This document shows, piece after piece, positions 54,027 through 63,467 of a DNA stretch of 64,000 nucleotides. How positions within the stretch are numbered: position 1 is the stretch's first letter; every line of letters starts with the position of its first letter. The position numbers were made by a program, and so were the translations under genes. The notes below the pieces were generated by a model that worked only from the letters and a program-made list of their open reading frames with translations, made no database searches and was not told the origin of the DNA. Origin of the DNA: Variovorax guangxiensis (GTDB taxonomy: Bacteria; Pseudomonadota; Gammaproteobacteria; Burkholderiales; Burkholderiaceae_C); NCBI RefSeq assembly GCF_003952165.1, contig NZ_RXFT01000002.1:1-64000 (forward strand), written 5' to 3'.

Positions 54027-55979
54027 ATGAACAAGAACTCGTCCGGAAATCCGGAAGCGGCTGGAAAGCCGCCGGTCAAATCTGTCACGGGAGCGTCGCC
54101 CCACACACCGGCGCTCGTCGCACCTCCCGGGCGCTCGCGCCGCTTCCGGGTGGACGTGGGCACCATCGTGAGCGCGGTGGCGCTGGCGCAGTCGCTGCTG
54201 CTGGTGTCGCTGGGCTACTGGGGCTCGCAGAGGCTGGTGTCGCGCATCGGCGTGTCGGCGCACAAGTCGAACCACGACCGCACCGAGGACAAGGTGCTGG
54301 CCTTCCTGCAGAAGGCGGAATCGGTCATCAACGCAGTGGGCTCCGCGCCCAGCCTGCGCCCAGCGGGCGAACAATCGGAGAAGACGGCGGAACTGCTCTG
54401 GACACTGCTGCAGCAGTCGCCCGAGCTCGACAGCATCTACGTGAGCAACGAGAGGGGCCAGATGCTGATGGCCCTGCGCTACCCGGTGCCGGCCATGCGC
54501 CACATCGAGCTCGACGAAGGCTTCACCACCGAGACCTGGCAGTACAAGCTGCCGCTGGGCGCCGAGGCCAACGTGCAGCAGCGCTACGCCACCCAGCGCC
54601 TGGGCGCATTCCGCAGCGACTACGACCCGACCAGGCGCAGTTGGTACCTGCAGGCCTCGAAGGCGGGCGGTCCGGTCTGGACGCAGCCCTATGTGTTCGC
54701 CGCCGCGCAGGAACTCGGCGTGACATACGCGCTGCCCAGCCAGCGCAGCTACCCGGGCGGTGCGCAGAAGCTGGTGGTGGCGGGCGACGTTTCGCTCGGC
54801 CGGCTCTCGGAATTCGTGCGCCAGTTCAACAGCGACGGCTACGGCGACAGCGCGCTGCTGAGCGCCGACTTCCGGGTGCTCGCGCGCAGCGACATGCCCG
54901 GCGTGCTTCACAAGCTGGAGCCGCCCAGCGGCGTGCTGGGCGCGCTGCACGCCCACATGCTCACTGCCGGCACCGCGGGCAGCGGCAGCGACACGGCGTT
55001 CTCCTTCACCTACGAAGGCCGCCGCTACCTGGTGCAGACCTCGCTCATCCCGAGCACCGGCTGGCAGCTGGTGAGCTGGGTGCCCGAAGACGTGCTGCTG
55101 GGCGACCTGCGCCGCGCCGTGCTCTGGGGCCTGGGGCTGGCGACGGCCTTCCTGGTGATCGCGCTGTTCATGTCGCTGAAGCTCTCGAAGCTGGTGACCG
55201 CGCCGGTGGAGAACCTCTCGCACATCGCGCGCCGCATCGGCCTGCTGGAGCTCGACAACCTGCCGCGCGAGCCGAGCCGCGTGCTCGAGATACAGCACCT
55301 GGACCAGGCGCTGGACGATTCGGCGCGCAGCCTCAAGGCCTTCAGCAAGTTCGTGCCGGTGGACGTGATCAACCAGCTCATCGACGAAGGCCACGCGCTC
55401 GCTCCTTCGGGTTCGCCGCGCCGCGTGACGGTGATGTTCACCGACGTGGAGGGCTTCACCTCGATCTCGGAGTCGCTGGACACCGACGTTCTGGTGGGCA
55501 TGCTCACCGAATACTTCAACCTCGCGACCGGCGTTTTCTCGCGGCACGGCGGCGTGATCGACAAGTTCATCGGCGACGGCATCATGGTGCTGTGGGGCGC
55601 GCCCTCCGACCTCAAGGACGCGGAGTACAAGGCCTGCCTGGCCACGCTGGAGCTGCACGTGGAGATGGACGAGCTCAACCGCAAGTGGGCCGAGCAGGGC
55701 CTGCCCGAGTTCCGCACGCGCGTGGGCATTCACACGGGCACGGTGATCGCGGGGGTGCTGGGCTCGAACGACCGGCTCTCGTACACCGCGTTCGGCGACG
55801 CGATCAACGTGGCGAGCCGCATCGAGGGCATCAACAAGCAGCTGGGCACGCTGGCGCTGATCTCGGAAACCACTTTTGCCGGCCTCGACGGCCGGCTGCA
55901 TGCGCGGCGCATCGAGGAACAGGTGGAACTGCGCGGCCGGCAGACGCGCATGGTGCTCTACGAGCTGGTGATGTCCTAG
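54027..55979 (+). CDS. Class III adenylate/guanylate cyclase with dCache sensor
   Basis: A 650-residue membrane-bound nucleotidyl cyclase. TM1 spans about residues 44-64; a periplasmic sensor of about 300 residues resembling dCache follows (PTRRSWYLQASKAGGPVWTQ is typical); TM2 is near 364-386; then a HAMP-like linker and the cyclase domain (from about 465). Metal-binding Asp is in VMFTDVEGFTSI, with a purine-contact Lys in VIDKFIGDGIMVLWG; RVGIHTGTVIAG completes the motif set. The sensor reads an extracellular ligand and the output is cAMP, probably. Start 54027 has AGGGAG 4-5 bases upstream. Confidence 0.93.
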   Translation: MNKNSSGNPEAAGKPPVKSVTGASPHTPALVAPPGRSRRFRVDVGTIVSAVALAQSLLLVSLGYWGSQRLVSRIGVSAHKSNHDRTEDKVLAFLQKAESVINAVGSAPSLRPAGEQSEKTAELLWTLLQQSPELDSIYVSNERGQMLMALRYPVPAMRHIELDEGFTTETWQYKLPLGAEANVQQRYATQRLGAFRSDYDPTRRSWYLQASKAGGPVWTQPYVFAAAQELGVTYALPSQRSYPGGAQKLVVAGDVSLGRLSEFVRQFNSDGYGDSALLSADFRVLARSDMPGVLHKLEPPSGVLGALHAHMLTAGTAGSGSDTAFSFTYEGRRYLVQTSLIPSTGWQLVSWVPEDVLLGDLRRAVLWGLGLATAFLVIALFMSLKLSKLVTAPVENLSHIARRIGLLELDNLPREPSRVLEIQHLDQALDDSARSLKAFSKFVPVDVINQLIDEGHALAPSGSPRRVTVMFTDVEGFTSISESLDTDVLVGMLTEYFNLATGVFSRHGGVIDKFIGDGIMVLWGAPSDLKDAEYKACLATLELHVEMDELNRKWAEQGLPEFRTRVGIHTGTVIAGVLGSNDRLSYTAFGDAINVASRIEGINKQLGTLALISETTFAGLDGRLHARRIEEQVELRGRQTRMVLYELVMS

Positions 55980-56419
55980 CGGGGAGCCTGGGTGACGCGC
56001 ACCAGCACGAGATCGGCGCTGGTGGCGCCGCCCTGGGTGAGCACCGGGTACTGCGTGTCGTTGATGAACAGGAGCTGGTCGCCGCGCGTGATGCGCGCCG
56101 ATACCGCGTAGCGCATGCGCGGCTCGATGCGCGCGGCATCCACCTTCAGCTCGTAGGCGAAAGGCACCTGCCTGCCGTTGGCCTTGATGCGCTGCTCGGC
56201 GAGAACCTTCGAGGGCGCGTCCATGAGCGACACGTCGAGCAGCTGCACCACGATGTCGGCCGCGGGGTCGAGCGCGATGCGTTCGCGGTAGGTGACGGTA
56301 CCGGTCACACGCAGCTGCGCGGTGCCGCCCGCTGCGGGAGAAGAAGGCACCGCGCAAGCGCCCAGCAGCGAGGCGCCCGCGATGGCGGAGAACATGAGGA
56401 GGCTGGTGCGTCTTTTCAT
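55976..56419 (-). CDS. YbaY-like lipoprotein
   Basis: A 147-residue lipoprotein: signal MKRRTSLLMFSAIAGAS then LLGACA with the lipidated Cys near residue 22. The rest resembles the YbaY domain (VTGTVTYRERIALDPAADIV, then YAVSARITRGDQLLFIND), a beta-sandwich shared with lipoproteins of unknown role. Its stop overlaps the cyclase stop in convergent orientation by 4 bases. Confidence 0.85.
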   Translation of the reverse strand: MKRRTSLLMFSAIAGASLLGACAVPSSPAAGGTAQLRVTGTVTYRERIALDPAADIVVQLLDVSLMDAPSKVLAEQRIKANGRQVPFAYELKVDAARIEPRMRYAVSARITRGDQLLFINDTQYPVLTQGGATSADLVLVRVTQAPR

Positions 56420-56426
56420 CCGCCCA

Positions 56427-58421
56427 TTATGCGGAGGCACGCTGCGCGGCAAAGGCCACGTACCAGTCGAGGCTGCCGGGGTTCGCCATTGCTTCACGGT
56501 TGACAACCTTTTCTATAGGCTGGCCCAGCAGCATCTTCTTGATCGGCAGCTCCTGCTTCTTGCCCGAGAGCGTGCGCGGTATCTCGGCCACCTGGAAGAT
56601 GTCGTTGGGCACGAAGCGCGGCGACAGCGATGTCTTGATGGCGTTGTTGATCCTCGCGCGCATGGCGTCGTCGAGCGCCACGCCGGGGCGCAGCACCACG
56701 AACAGCGGCATGTAGCTGTCGCGGCCCAGGTATTCGAGGTCGACCACCATCGAGTCGAGCACCTCGGGCAGCCCCTCGACGGCGCTGTAGATCTCGCTGG
56801 TGCCCATGCGCAGGCCCTGGCGGTTGATGGTGGCGTCGCTGCGGCCGTAGATGATGCAGCCGCCGTCCTCGCCGATCCTGATCCAGTCGCCGTGGCGCCA
56901 GACGCCGGGGTAGGTGTCGAAGTAGCTCGACACGTAGCGCGCGTTGCCCTCGTCGCCCCAGAAGTACAGCGGCATCGACGGAATGGGCCGGGTGCAGACC
57001 AGCTCGCCGACCTCGCCGATCACGGGCTGGCCCTGTTCGTTCCAGGCCTCGACCGAATGGCCGAGCTCGCGGCACTGCATCTGTCCGGGCACTTCGGGCA
57101 GGTCGCGGTTGCCGCCGACGAAGGCGCCGCAGAAATCGGTGCCGCCCGAAATGTTGCACCACCACACCTCCTTCGAGCCCGCGTCGAGGATCTGCCTCGA
57201 GCCCCAGCGCTGCACCTCCTCGGGCAGCGGCGAGCCGGTGCTGCCCAGCGCGCGCACGCGCGAGAGATCGCCGCACTCCTTCGCGACGAGCCCGGCCTTC
57301 ATGCAGTTGGTGAAGTAGGCCGCGCCCGCGCCGAAGAAGGTGACCTTGTGGCGCGCCACGAAGCGCCACAGCACGCCCCAGTCGGGCTTCTCCTTGCTGC
57401 CCGCCGGGTTGCCGTCGTAGATGCAGATGGTGGCGCCGAAGGCCATGCCCGAGAGCTGCGAGTTCCACATCACCCAGCCGGTGGAGCTGAACCAGTGGTA
57501 GCGCTCGCCGAAGTTGTTGGCGCCGTAGCTCGCGCCCACGTCGTTGTGCAGCCCGCAGGCGTGCATGGTGAGGATGATGCCGCCCTGCCCGTGCACGATG
57601 GGCTTGGGCAGGCCGGTGGTGCCGCTCGAATAGACGATCCAGATCGGGTGGTCGAAGGGCAGCCACTCGGGCTCGAAGGCGGCGACCTCGGCGTCGTCGC
57701 GCGCGATGGCCTGCGTCCATTCGACGTCGTGCGGCACCGAGCTCGCGGCATAGGGCGACTTCACGAGCAGCAGCTTCTGCACGCTGGGCAGCTGCCCGCG
57801 CAGCTCCCGAAGCACCGCGCTGCGGTCCAGCGGCTTGCCGCCGTAGTGCACGCCATCGGCGGCGATCAGCACCTTGGGCTCGATCTGGCGGAAGCGGTCG
57901 GCCACCGCGGCCGTGCCCATGTCGGGCGCGCACACGCTCCAGATCGCGCCGATGCTGGAGCATGCGAGAAAGGCGACTATGGTCTCGGGCACATTGGGCA
58001 TGTAGGCCGCGACGCGGTCGCCGCGCTTCACGCCCAGCGACTTCAGCGTGAGCGCCACCGATGCGACCTGGCGGCGCATCTCGGGCCACGACATCTCGCG
58101 CACCTGGCCCAGTTCGTTGTCGCTCACGATGGCGGGCATGCCTGCCGCATGGGCCGCGTCGACGTGGCGCAGCACCTCGCGCGCGTAGTTGACCTGCGCA
58201 CCGGGGAACCAGCGCGCGCCGGGCATGCGCGATTCGGCGAGCACCGCCGTGTGCGGCGTGGGCGACTCGATGCGGGCGTAGTCCCAGATGCTCTGCCAGA
58301 AGGCATCGAGCTCGGTGACGGACCAGCGCCACAGGGCGTCGTAGCTGTCGAATGCGAGGCCGCGCGTCTCGCGCAGCCAGTCCTGGTAGAGGCGGATCTG
58401 AGGGATGTTGGGAGCGGGCAT
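56427..58421 (-). CDS. acsA: Acetoacetyl-CoA synthetase
   Basis: A 664-residue acyl-CoA synthetase of the acetoacetate-CoA ligase type. ATP-binding motif is IVYSSGTTGLPKPIVHG, the hinge GRSDATINRQGLRMG, and the catalytic lysine region RTLSGKKQELPIKKML. It activates acetoacetate (and similar short oxo acids) to the CoA ester, in ketone-body or poly-hydroxyalkanoate metabolism. Length fits AacS proteins. It is divergent from the TetR gene across 101 bases. The symbol aacS is also used. Confidence 0.92.
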   Translation of the reverse strand: MPAPNIPQIRLYQDWLRETRGLAFDSYDALWRWSVTELDAFWQSIWDYARIESPTPHTAVLAESRMPGARWFPGAQVNYAREVLRHVDAAHAAGMPAIVSDNELGQVREMSWPEMRRQVASVALTLKSLGVKRGDRVAAYMPNVPETIVAFLACSSIGAIWSVCAPDMGTAAVADRFRQIEPKVLIAADGVHYGGKPLDRSAVLRELRGQLPSVQKLLLVKSPYAASSVPHDVEWTQAIARDDAEVAAFEPEWLPFDHPIWIVYSSGTTGLPKPIVHGQGGIILTMHACGLHNDVGASYGANNFGERYHWFSSTGWVMWNSQLSGMAFGATICIYDGNPAGSKEKPDWGVLWRFVARHKVTFFGAGAAYFTNCMKAGLVAKECGDLSRVRALGSTGSPLPEEVQRWGSRQILDAGSKEVWWCNISGGTDFCGAFVGGNRDLPEVPGQMQCRELGHSVEAWNEQGQPVIGEVGELVCTRPIPSMPLYFWGDEGNARYVSSYFDTYPGVWRHGDWIRIGEDGGCIIYGRSDATINRQGLRMGTSEIYSAVEGLPEVLDSMVVDLEYLGRDSYMPLFVVLRPGVALDDAMRARINNAIKTSLSPRFVPNDIFQVAEIPRTLSGKKQELPIKKMLLGQPIEKVVNREAMANPGSLDWYVAFAAQRASA

Positions 58422-58474
58422 TGCACGAGCGTAGCGCCGCGAACGACCGTGCTCAATGAGGGTTGACCTCAGGG

Positions 58475-58513
58475 TTTGTACGCGTGTTCAATGTTTTTGT
58501 ACAAGCGTTCAAT
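58475..58513. promoter_or_regulatory. Two 18-bp direct repeats before the TetR gene
   Basis: TTTGTACGCGTGTTCAAT (58475-58492) and TTTGTACAAGCGTTCAAT (58496-58513) repeat exactly 21 bases apart, two helical turns, ending 9 bases before the TetR start. Cooperative binding by the TetR protein on one face of the helix is likely. Confidence 0.6.
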
Positions 58514-58522
58514 ACGGCCCCG

Positions 58523-59266
58523 ATGAGTACCCGCACACCCACCGCAAAGCGCCAGGTCTCGCGCGCCCCGGCACAGGCGATTGCCGCAGTCGCCATCGAG
58601 ACTGCAAAGCCCGACCGCAAGCAGGCGATCCTGCTGGCGGCGGAGAAGCTTTTTTCGCAGCACGGCTACCACGTGGTGACGATCCGCCAGATCGCCGAGG
58701 AGGCCGGCGTGCCGCTGGCGCTGGTGGGCTACTACTACGGGCAGAAGCACGAGCTCTTCCACGCGATCTTCGAGCACTGGGGCCATTCCATCGAGGCGCG
58801 GCTGGCCGGCCTGGCCGCGGTCGACATCGACCCCGACGACGCACGCACGCTGCCGCGCATCATCGACGCCTTCACCGCACCCGTGCTGGCGCTGCGCGCG
58901 AGCGCCGAGGGCGAGTACTACGCGCTGCTGGTGGCGCGCGAGCTCTACCACGCCACCGAGGAAGCCGACCGCGTGCTGCGCGCCTACTTCGATCCGCTGG
59001 CCGAGGCCTACATCGACGCGCTGCATCTCGCGATGCCGCACGCCACGCGCAGCCAGGCCGCCTGGGGCTACCAGTTCGCGCTGGGCTCGCTGCTGCACCA
59101 CCTGAACGACAGCCGCATCGAACGGCTCTCGCGCGGCGAGAACACGCGCGCCGACCCGGCCGTGGCACCGATGCTGGTGAGCTTCATCGTCGGCGGCCTG
59201 CGCGCTGCCCTGCCGCGGCCCAAGACCCCACGCAAGAAAACCACCCCCAGGAGACAGAAGACATGA
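58523..59266 (+). CDS. TetR-family regulator
   Basis: A 247-residue TetR-type regulator. The helix-turn-helix lies at about residues 50-85 (VTIRQIAEEAGVPLALVGYY); the helical ligand domain follows. The N-terminal 33 residues are a flexible extension, and the C-terminal end is Lys/Arg/Pro-rich. It overlaps the start of the ABC receptor gene (ATGA), so it is the first gene of the operon and probably autoregulated through the direct repeats. Confidence 0.9.
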   Translation: MSTRTPTAKRQVSRAPAQAIAAVAIETAKPDRKQAILLAAEKLFSQHGYHVVTIRQIAEEAGVPLALVGYYYGQKHELFHAIFEHWGHSIEARLAGLAAVDIDPDDARTLPRIIDAFTAPVLALRASAEGEYYALLVARELYHATEEADRVLRAYFDPLAEAYIDALHLAMPHATRSQAAWGYQFALGSLLHHLNDSRIERLSRGENTRADPAVAPMLVSFIVGGLRAALPRPKTPRKKTTPRRQKT

Positions 59267-60207
59267 TGAAACGACGCACCCTGCTGTCGGCGCTCGCCGC
59301 GGCGTCGGCTGCCGCGGCGCTGCCTTCGCGCGCCCAGTCCACCACGAAGATCGTGTTCGGCTACACGGCCGTGACCGACTTCGCATCGGTGTTCGTGGCC
59401 GCCGAGGAGGGCTACTTCAAGAAGCGCGGCCTCGATGTGGAGCTCAAGTTCATCCCGCTGAACTCGACGATCCCGGCCGCGCTGCAGTCCGATTCGCTGC
59501 AGATCGGCGGCCCCACGCCCTCGGTGTTCCTGCAGGCGGTGGACGGCGGCCTGGACCTGGTGCTGGTGGCCGGCGGCGGCCTCACCTCGAAGACCATCAC
59601 CGGCTTCGGGCTGGTGGCGCGTGCGGGCTCGGGCATCAAGAGCGCGCAGGACTGCGTGGGCAAGAAGATCGGCGTGCCGGGCCTGGGCGCCTTCCTGCAC
59701 GTGACCTTCCGCGCATGGCTGAAGGACAGCGGCGTGGACTACCGCAAGGTCAACTTCGTCGAGGCCGCGTTCCCGCAGCATGCCGACCTGCTGCGCGGCG
59801 GCTCGGTCGACGCGGTGGTGTCGGCCGACCCGTTCATGAGCCGCATCACCGAGAGCGGCGCGGGCTACGTGGCCTCGTACTACTCGACCTTCCTGCCCGA
59901 GAACAACCAGACCATCGTGCACGCCGCCAAGCGCGAGTGGGTGGCGAAGAACCCGGCGGCGGCGCGCGCCTTCCGCGAGGCGCTGGTGGAAGCCGCCGCG
60001 TTCATGCAGCAGCCGAAGAACGACGCCAAGGTGCGCGCATCCATCGGCAAGTACATCAAGCTGCCGCCCGACGTGCTCGCCAAGGTACAGGTCTCGCCGC
60101 CCGGCCCCGTGGTGACCGACAAACAACTGTCCTACTGGACCGGGCTGATGAAGGAGCAGGAGATGCTCAAGACGAACATCGACGTGGCGAAGCTGGTGGC
60201 GAAGTGA
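59263..60207 (+). CDS. ABC transporter substrate-binding protein, SsuA/NMT1 type
   Basis: A 314-residue periplasmic receptor with a twin-arginine-like signal (MMKRRTLLSALAAASAAAAL, cut near RAQS). The mature part (KIVFGYTAVTDFASVFVAAE) fits the NMT1/SsuA family, whose members bind sulfonates, taurine, thiamine precursors or aromatic acids. AGGAG lies 9 bases upstream of ATG 59263. Confidence 0.9.
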   Translation: MMKRRTLLSALAAASAAAALPSRAQSTTKIVFGYTAVTDFASVFVAAEEGYFKKRGLDVELKFIPLNSTIPAALQSDSLQIGGPTPSVFLQAVDGGLDLVLVAGGGLTSKTITGFGLVARAGSGIKSAQDCVGKKIGVPGLGAFLHVTFRAWLKDSGVDYRKVNFVEAAFPQHADLLRGGSVDAVVSADPFMSRITESGAGYVASYYSTFLPENNQTIVHAAKREWVAKNPAAARAFREALVEAAAFMQQPKNDAKVRASIGKYIKLPPDVLAKVQVSPPGPVVTDKQLSYWTGLMKEQEMLKTNIDVAKLVAK

Positions 60208-61061
60208 TCGCAGCGCCCGCTCCAGTCACCGCGCGTGCCGCATTGCAGGCGGGCGCCTTTCACGCACCGGCCGGCACCGCGACGCAGGCCACACCCTTCC
60301 TGCGCTTCGACGGCGTGACCATCCGCCTCGGCGGGCGCGAGATTCTTTCGCCCACCTCGTTCGACGTGGCGCGCGGCGAGTTCGTCTGCATCGTCGGCCC
60401 CAGCGGCTGCGGCAAGACCACGCTGCTGCGCGCGGCCAGCGGGCTGGTCACGGCCAGCGCTGGCGAGGTGCGGCGCAACGGCGTGAAGATGACCGAGCCC
60501 TCGCGCGAAGTGGCTTTCGTGTTCCAGGACTACGGACGCGCCCTGCTGCCCTGGCGCACGGTCGAGGGCAACGTGAGCCTCGCGCTGGAAGCGGCCGGCG
60601 TGCCCGCCGCGCAGCGCGCGCCACGCATCGCCGACGTGCTCGGCAAGGTCGGCCTCGCGAAGCATGCGCACAAGTTCCCGGTGCAGCTGTCGGGCGGCAT
60701 GCAGCAGCGCGCGCAGATCGCCCGCTGCCTCGCGCAGAAGCCCGAGCTGATGATGATGGACGAGCCCTTCGGCGCGCTGGACGCGCTCACCCGCCAGAGC
60801 CTGCAGGACGAGCTCGCGCGGCTGGTGCGCGAGGACGGGCTCACCGTCCTCTTCGTCACGCACGATCTCGAAGAGGCCATCTACCTCGGCGACCGCGTGA
60901 TCGCGCTGCAGGCCAACCCGGGGCCGGGCCGGCCCAGCCTCGCGCGGATGATCGACGTGAAGATCCCGCGCCCGCGCGACCAGCTCTCGACCAAGGAGCA
61001 TCCGGAATACCTGCATCTGCGCCGCGAACTCTTCGCCTTCATCGAGCAGGGCCATGACTGA
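60204..61061 (+). CDS. ABC transporter ATPase, SsuB/TauB type
   Basis: A 285-residue nucleotide-binding subunit. Walker A is GPSGCGKTT (near residues 66-74), signature LSGGMQQRAQIARC, Walker B LMMMDEPFGALD, switch His in FVTHDLEEAI. GTG start overlaps the receptor stop. An N-terminal extension of about 30 residues precedes the domain. Confidence 0.92.
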   Translation: MIAAPAPVTARAALQAGAFHAPAGTATQATPFLRFDGVTIRLGGREILSPTSFDVARGEFVCIVGPSGCGKTTLLRAASGLVTASAGEVRRNGVKMTEPSREVAFVFQDYGRALLPWRTVEGNVSLALEAAGVPAAQRAPRIADVLGKVGLAKHAHKFPVQLSGGMQQRAQIARCLAQKPELMMMDEPFGALDALTRQSLQDELARLVREDGLTVLFVTHDLEEAIYLGDRVIALQANPGPGRPSLARMIDVKIPRPRDQLSTKEHPEYLHLRRELFAFIEQGHD

Positions 61062-61824
61062 CGGCCGCCTCTACCGCTGGCTGCGGCCGTGGGTGTTTCC
61101 CGTCGTGCTGATCGGCGCCTTCGAGTGGTACGCGCGACGAGCGGCAGCCCTCGGCAGCGATGCGCTCGCGCCGCCCAGCGCCGCGGCGAAGGCTTTCGTG
61201 GGCGCCGCGATGGACGGCTCGCTCTGGACCGCCACCGGCTTCACGCTGGGCACGGCCGCGCTCGGGCTGCTGCTGGGTGCGGTGCTCGGCATCGCATTGG
61301 GGGTGGTGCTCGGGCTCTCGCGCCGCGCGGCGCAGTTGGGCTCCGTCTCCATCGAAGTGCTGCGGCCCGTGCCATCCGTCGCGCTGATTCCGCTCGCGAT
61401 GCTGGGCTTCGGCTTCGGCGTGCGCATGGAACTGGCCATCGTCGCCTTCGCCACCTTCTGGCCGCTGCTGGTGCTGGTGCAGGCGGCGGTGCAGCAGGTC
61501 GAGCCGCGGCTGCTCGAGGTCAGCCGCGTGCTGGGGCTGTCGGCGCGCGAGCGCGCGTTCAAGATCGTGCTGCCGGCCATCGTGCCGCGCCTTTTCGTCG
61601 CGCTGCGGCTGGGTGTGGCGGTGGCGCTGGTGGTGGCCGTGACGGTGGAGATCGCGGCCAACCCCAACGGCATGGGCTACGCGATGATGATCGCGCAGCA
61701 GAGCTTCGACCCGGCGCTGATGCTCGCCTGGCTGGGCTGGATCGGCGTCGTGGGCTTCGCGGTCAACGCAGGCATGCTGATGCTGCAGCGCGCGGTGTCG
61801 CGGCGCATGGGAGTGCCGTCATGA
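61054..61824 (+). CDS. ABC transporter permease 1
   Basis: A 256-residue permease with six predicted membrane segments and the EAA-like loop (EVSRVLGLSARERAFKIVLPA). It overlaps the ATPase gene by 8 bases and the second permease by 4. Most SsuC-type systems have a single permease forming a homodimer, so this pair suggests a heterodimeric channel. Confidence 0.92.
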   Translation: MTDGRLYRWLRPWVFPVVLIGAFEWYARRAAALGSDALAPPSAAAKAFVGAAMDGSLWTATGFTLGTAALGLLLGAVLGIALGVVLGLSRRAAQLGSVSIEVLRPVPSVALIPLAMLGFGFGVRMELAIVAFATFWPLLVLVQAAVQQVEPRLLEVSRVLGLSARERAFKIVLPAIVPRLFVALRLGVAVALVVAVTVEIAANPNGMGYAMMIAQQSFDPALMLAWLGWIGVVGFAVNAGMLMLQRAVSRRMGVPS

Positions 61825-62606
61825 ACGACAACCGCATCGGCCTGTACAGGTTCGGCTCACTGGGCGTGCTGCTGGGGCTGGTCGCGCTGTGGTGGGTCGC
61901 GAGCAATGCCGGCTGGGTGAGCCGCGTGTTCCTGCCGACGCCGCAGGCCACCTTCGCGAGCCTGCTCGAAGGACTGAATCTCTCGGGAAGCGGCGATGGC
62001 GGCGGCGAGCTGCTCGGCTTCACGCGCGCCACGGTGGGCCGGATGATCGAAGGCTGGCTGCTCGCCTCGCTCTTCGGCGTGCTGCTGGGCGCGGCCATCG
62101 GCGTGTCGCCCCAGGTGCGCGCATGGGTGCAGCCGACGCTCGAGTTCATCCGCCCCCTGCCCGCCTCCGCGCTGCTGCCGCTGGCCATCTCCATCTTCGG
62201 GCTGAACCCCGGCATGGTGCTCTTCGTGGTGGCTTTCGGCGCGATGTGGCCGGTGCTGCTGGCCACGGTGCACGGCTTCGCGGCCGTGGAGCCACGCCTG
62301 TCGGAAGTGGCGCGCTGCCTGCAGATGTCGCGCGCGGCGTACATCTGGAAGATGGGCCTTCCCAACGCGATGCCCGACATCCTGGCCGGCATGCGGTTGG
62401 CGCTGACCATCGCGCTGATCGTCGCGGTGGTGGGCGAGATGATCGCCTCGCAAAGCGGCCTGGGCCAGGCCATCCTGCTGGCCGCGCGCGCCTTCCGCGC
62501 AAGCGACCTGTTCGCCGGCATCGTGCTGCTCGGCCTCATCGGCTTCGTGAGCAATGCGCTGCTGGCCTTCGCGGAACAGCGCCTGCTGCGCTGGCAGCGC
62601 CCCTGA
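61821..62606 (+). CDS. ABC transporter permease 2
   Basis: A 261-residue permease of the same family, with the EAA loop EVARCLQMSRAAYIWKMGLPN. It is clearly homologous to, but different from, permease 1. Start overlaps permease 1 (ATGA). Confidence 0.92.
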   Translation: MNDNRIGLYRFGSLGVLLGLVALWWVASNAGWVSRVFLPTPQATFASLLEGLNLSGSGDGGGELLGFTRATVGRMIEGWLLASLFGVLLGAAIGVSPQVRAWVQPTLEFIRPLPASALLPLAISIFGLNPGMVLFVVAFGAMWPVLLATVHGFAAVEPRLSEVARCLQMSRAAYIWKMGLPNAMPDILAGMRLALTIALIVAVVGEMIASQSGLGQAILLAARAFRASDLFAGIVLLGLIGFVSNALLAFAEQRLLRWQRP

Positions 62607-62650
62607 TTCCTTCGTCTTCTTCCAACACGTACACCCCACAAGGAGTTCCC

Positions 62651-63457
62651 ATGCCACGCAAATTCGTCGATCTCTCGATCTTTCTCGAGAACGATGTGCT
62701 CTCCGACCCACCGGCCTTCGCGCCGAAGATCCAGTACTTCACGCACGAGCAGACCTACGAGCAGATCGAGCCCTTCTTTCCCGGCCTGAAAAGGGAAGAC
62801 CTGCCCGACGGCGAAGGCTGGGCCGTGGAGCTGGTGCAGCTGTCGACGCACAACGGCACGCACCTCGACGCGCCCTATCACTTCCACTCGACCATGGACA
62901 AGGCGCTGGGCGAGAAGAAGCCCGCCATCGCGATCCACGACGTGCCGCTCGAGTGGTGCTTCCAGCCCGGCGTGAAGCTCGACTTCCGCCACTTCGCCGA
63001 CGGCTATGTGGTGACGGCCGCCGACGTCGAGGCCGAGCTCAAGCGCATCGGCCACACGCTGAGCCCGCTGGAGATCGTGGTGGTCAACACCCGCGCGGGC
63101 TCGCGCTACGGCCACCCCGACTACGTGTCGGCCGGCGCCGGCATGGGCTACGAGGCGACGATGTACCTGCTGGAGCGCGGCGTTCGCCTCACGGGCACCG
63201 ACGCATGGAGCTGGGACGCGCCCTTCGTGCACACCGCGAAGAAGTACGGCGAGACGCAGGACGCCTCGCTGATCTGGGAAGGCCACAAGGCCGGCCGCGA
63301 CATCGGCTACTGCCACATCGAGAAGCTGCACAACCTGGAGGCGCTGCCGCCCACGGGCTTCTACATCAGCTGCTTTCCGCACAAGATCCGCGGCGCTTCG
63401 GCCGGATGGACGCGCGCGGTCGCCATCTTCGACGACGCGCTGATGGCGTCGGCATGA
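62651..63457 (+). CDS. Cyclase-family (kynurenine formamidase-like) hydrolase
   Basis: A 268-residue metal-dependent hydrolase of the cyclase/KynB family, with the metal motif STHNGTHLDAPYHF near residues 69-82. Family members open N-formyl amides or cyclic imides and lactones. AAGGAG precedes the start by 5 bases. It lies in the TetR-ABC operon and so probably acts on the imported compound. Confidence 0.9.
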   Translation: MPRKFVDLSIFLENDVLSDPPAFAPKIQYFTHEQTYEQIEPFFPGLKREDLPDGEGWAVELVQLSTHNGTHLDAPYHFHSTMDKALGEKKPAIAIHDVPLEWCFQPGVKLDFRHFADGYVVTAADVEAELKRIGHTLSPLEIVVVNTRAGSRYGHPDYVSAGAGMGYEATMYLLERGVRLTGTDAWSWDAPFVHTAKKYGETQDASLIWEGHKAGRDIGYCHIEKLHNLEALPPTGFYISCFPHKIRGASAGWTRAVAIFDDALMASA

Positions 63458-63467
63458 GGCACGGCTC

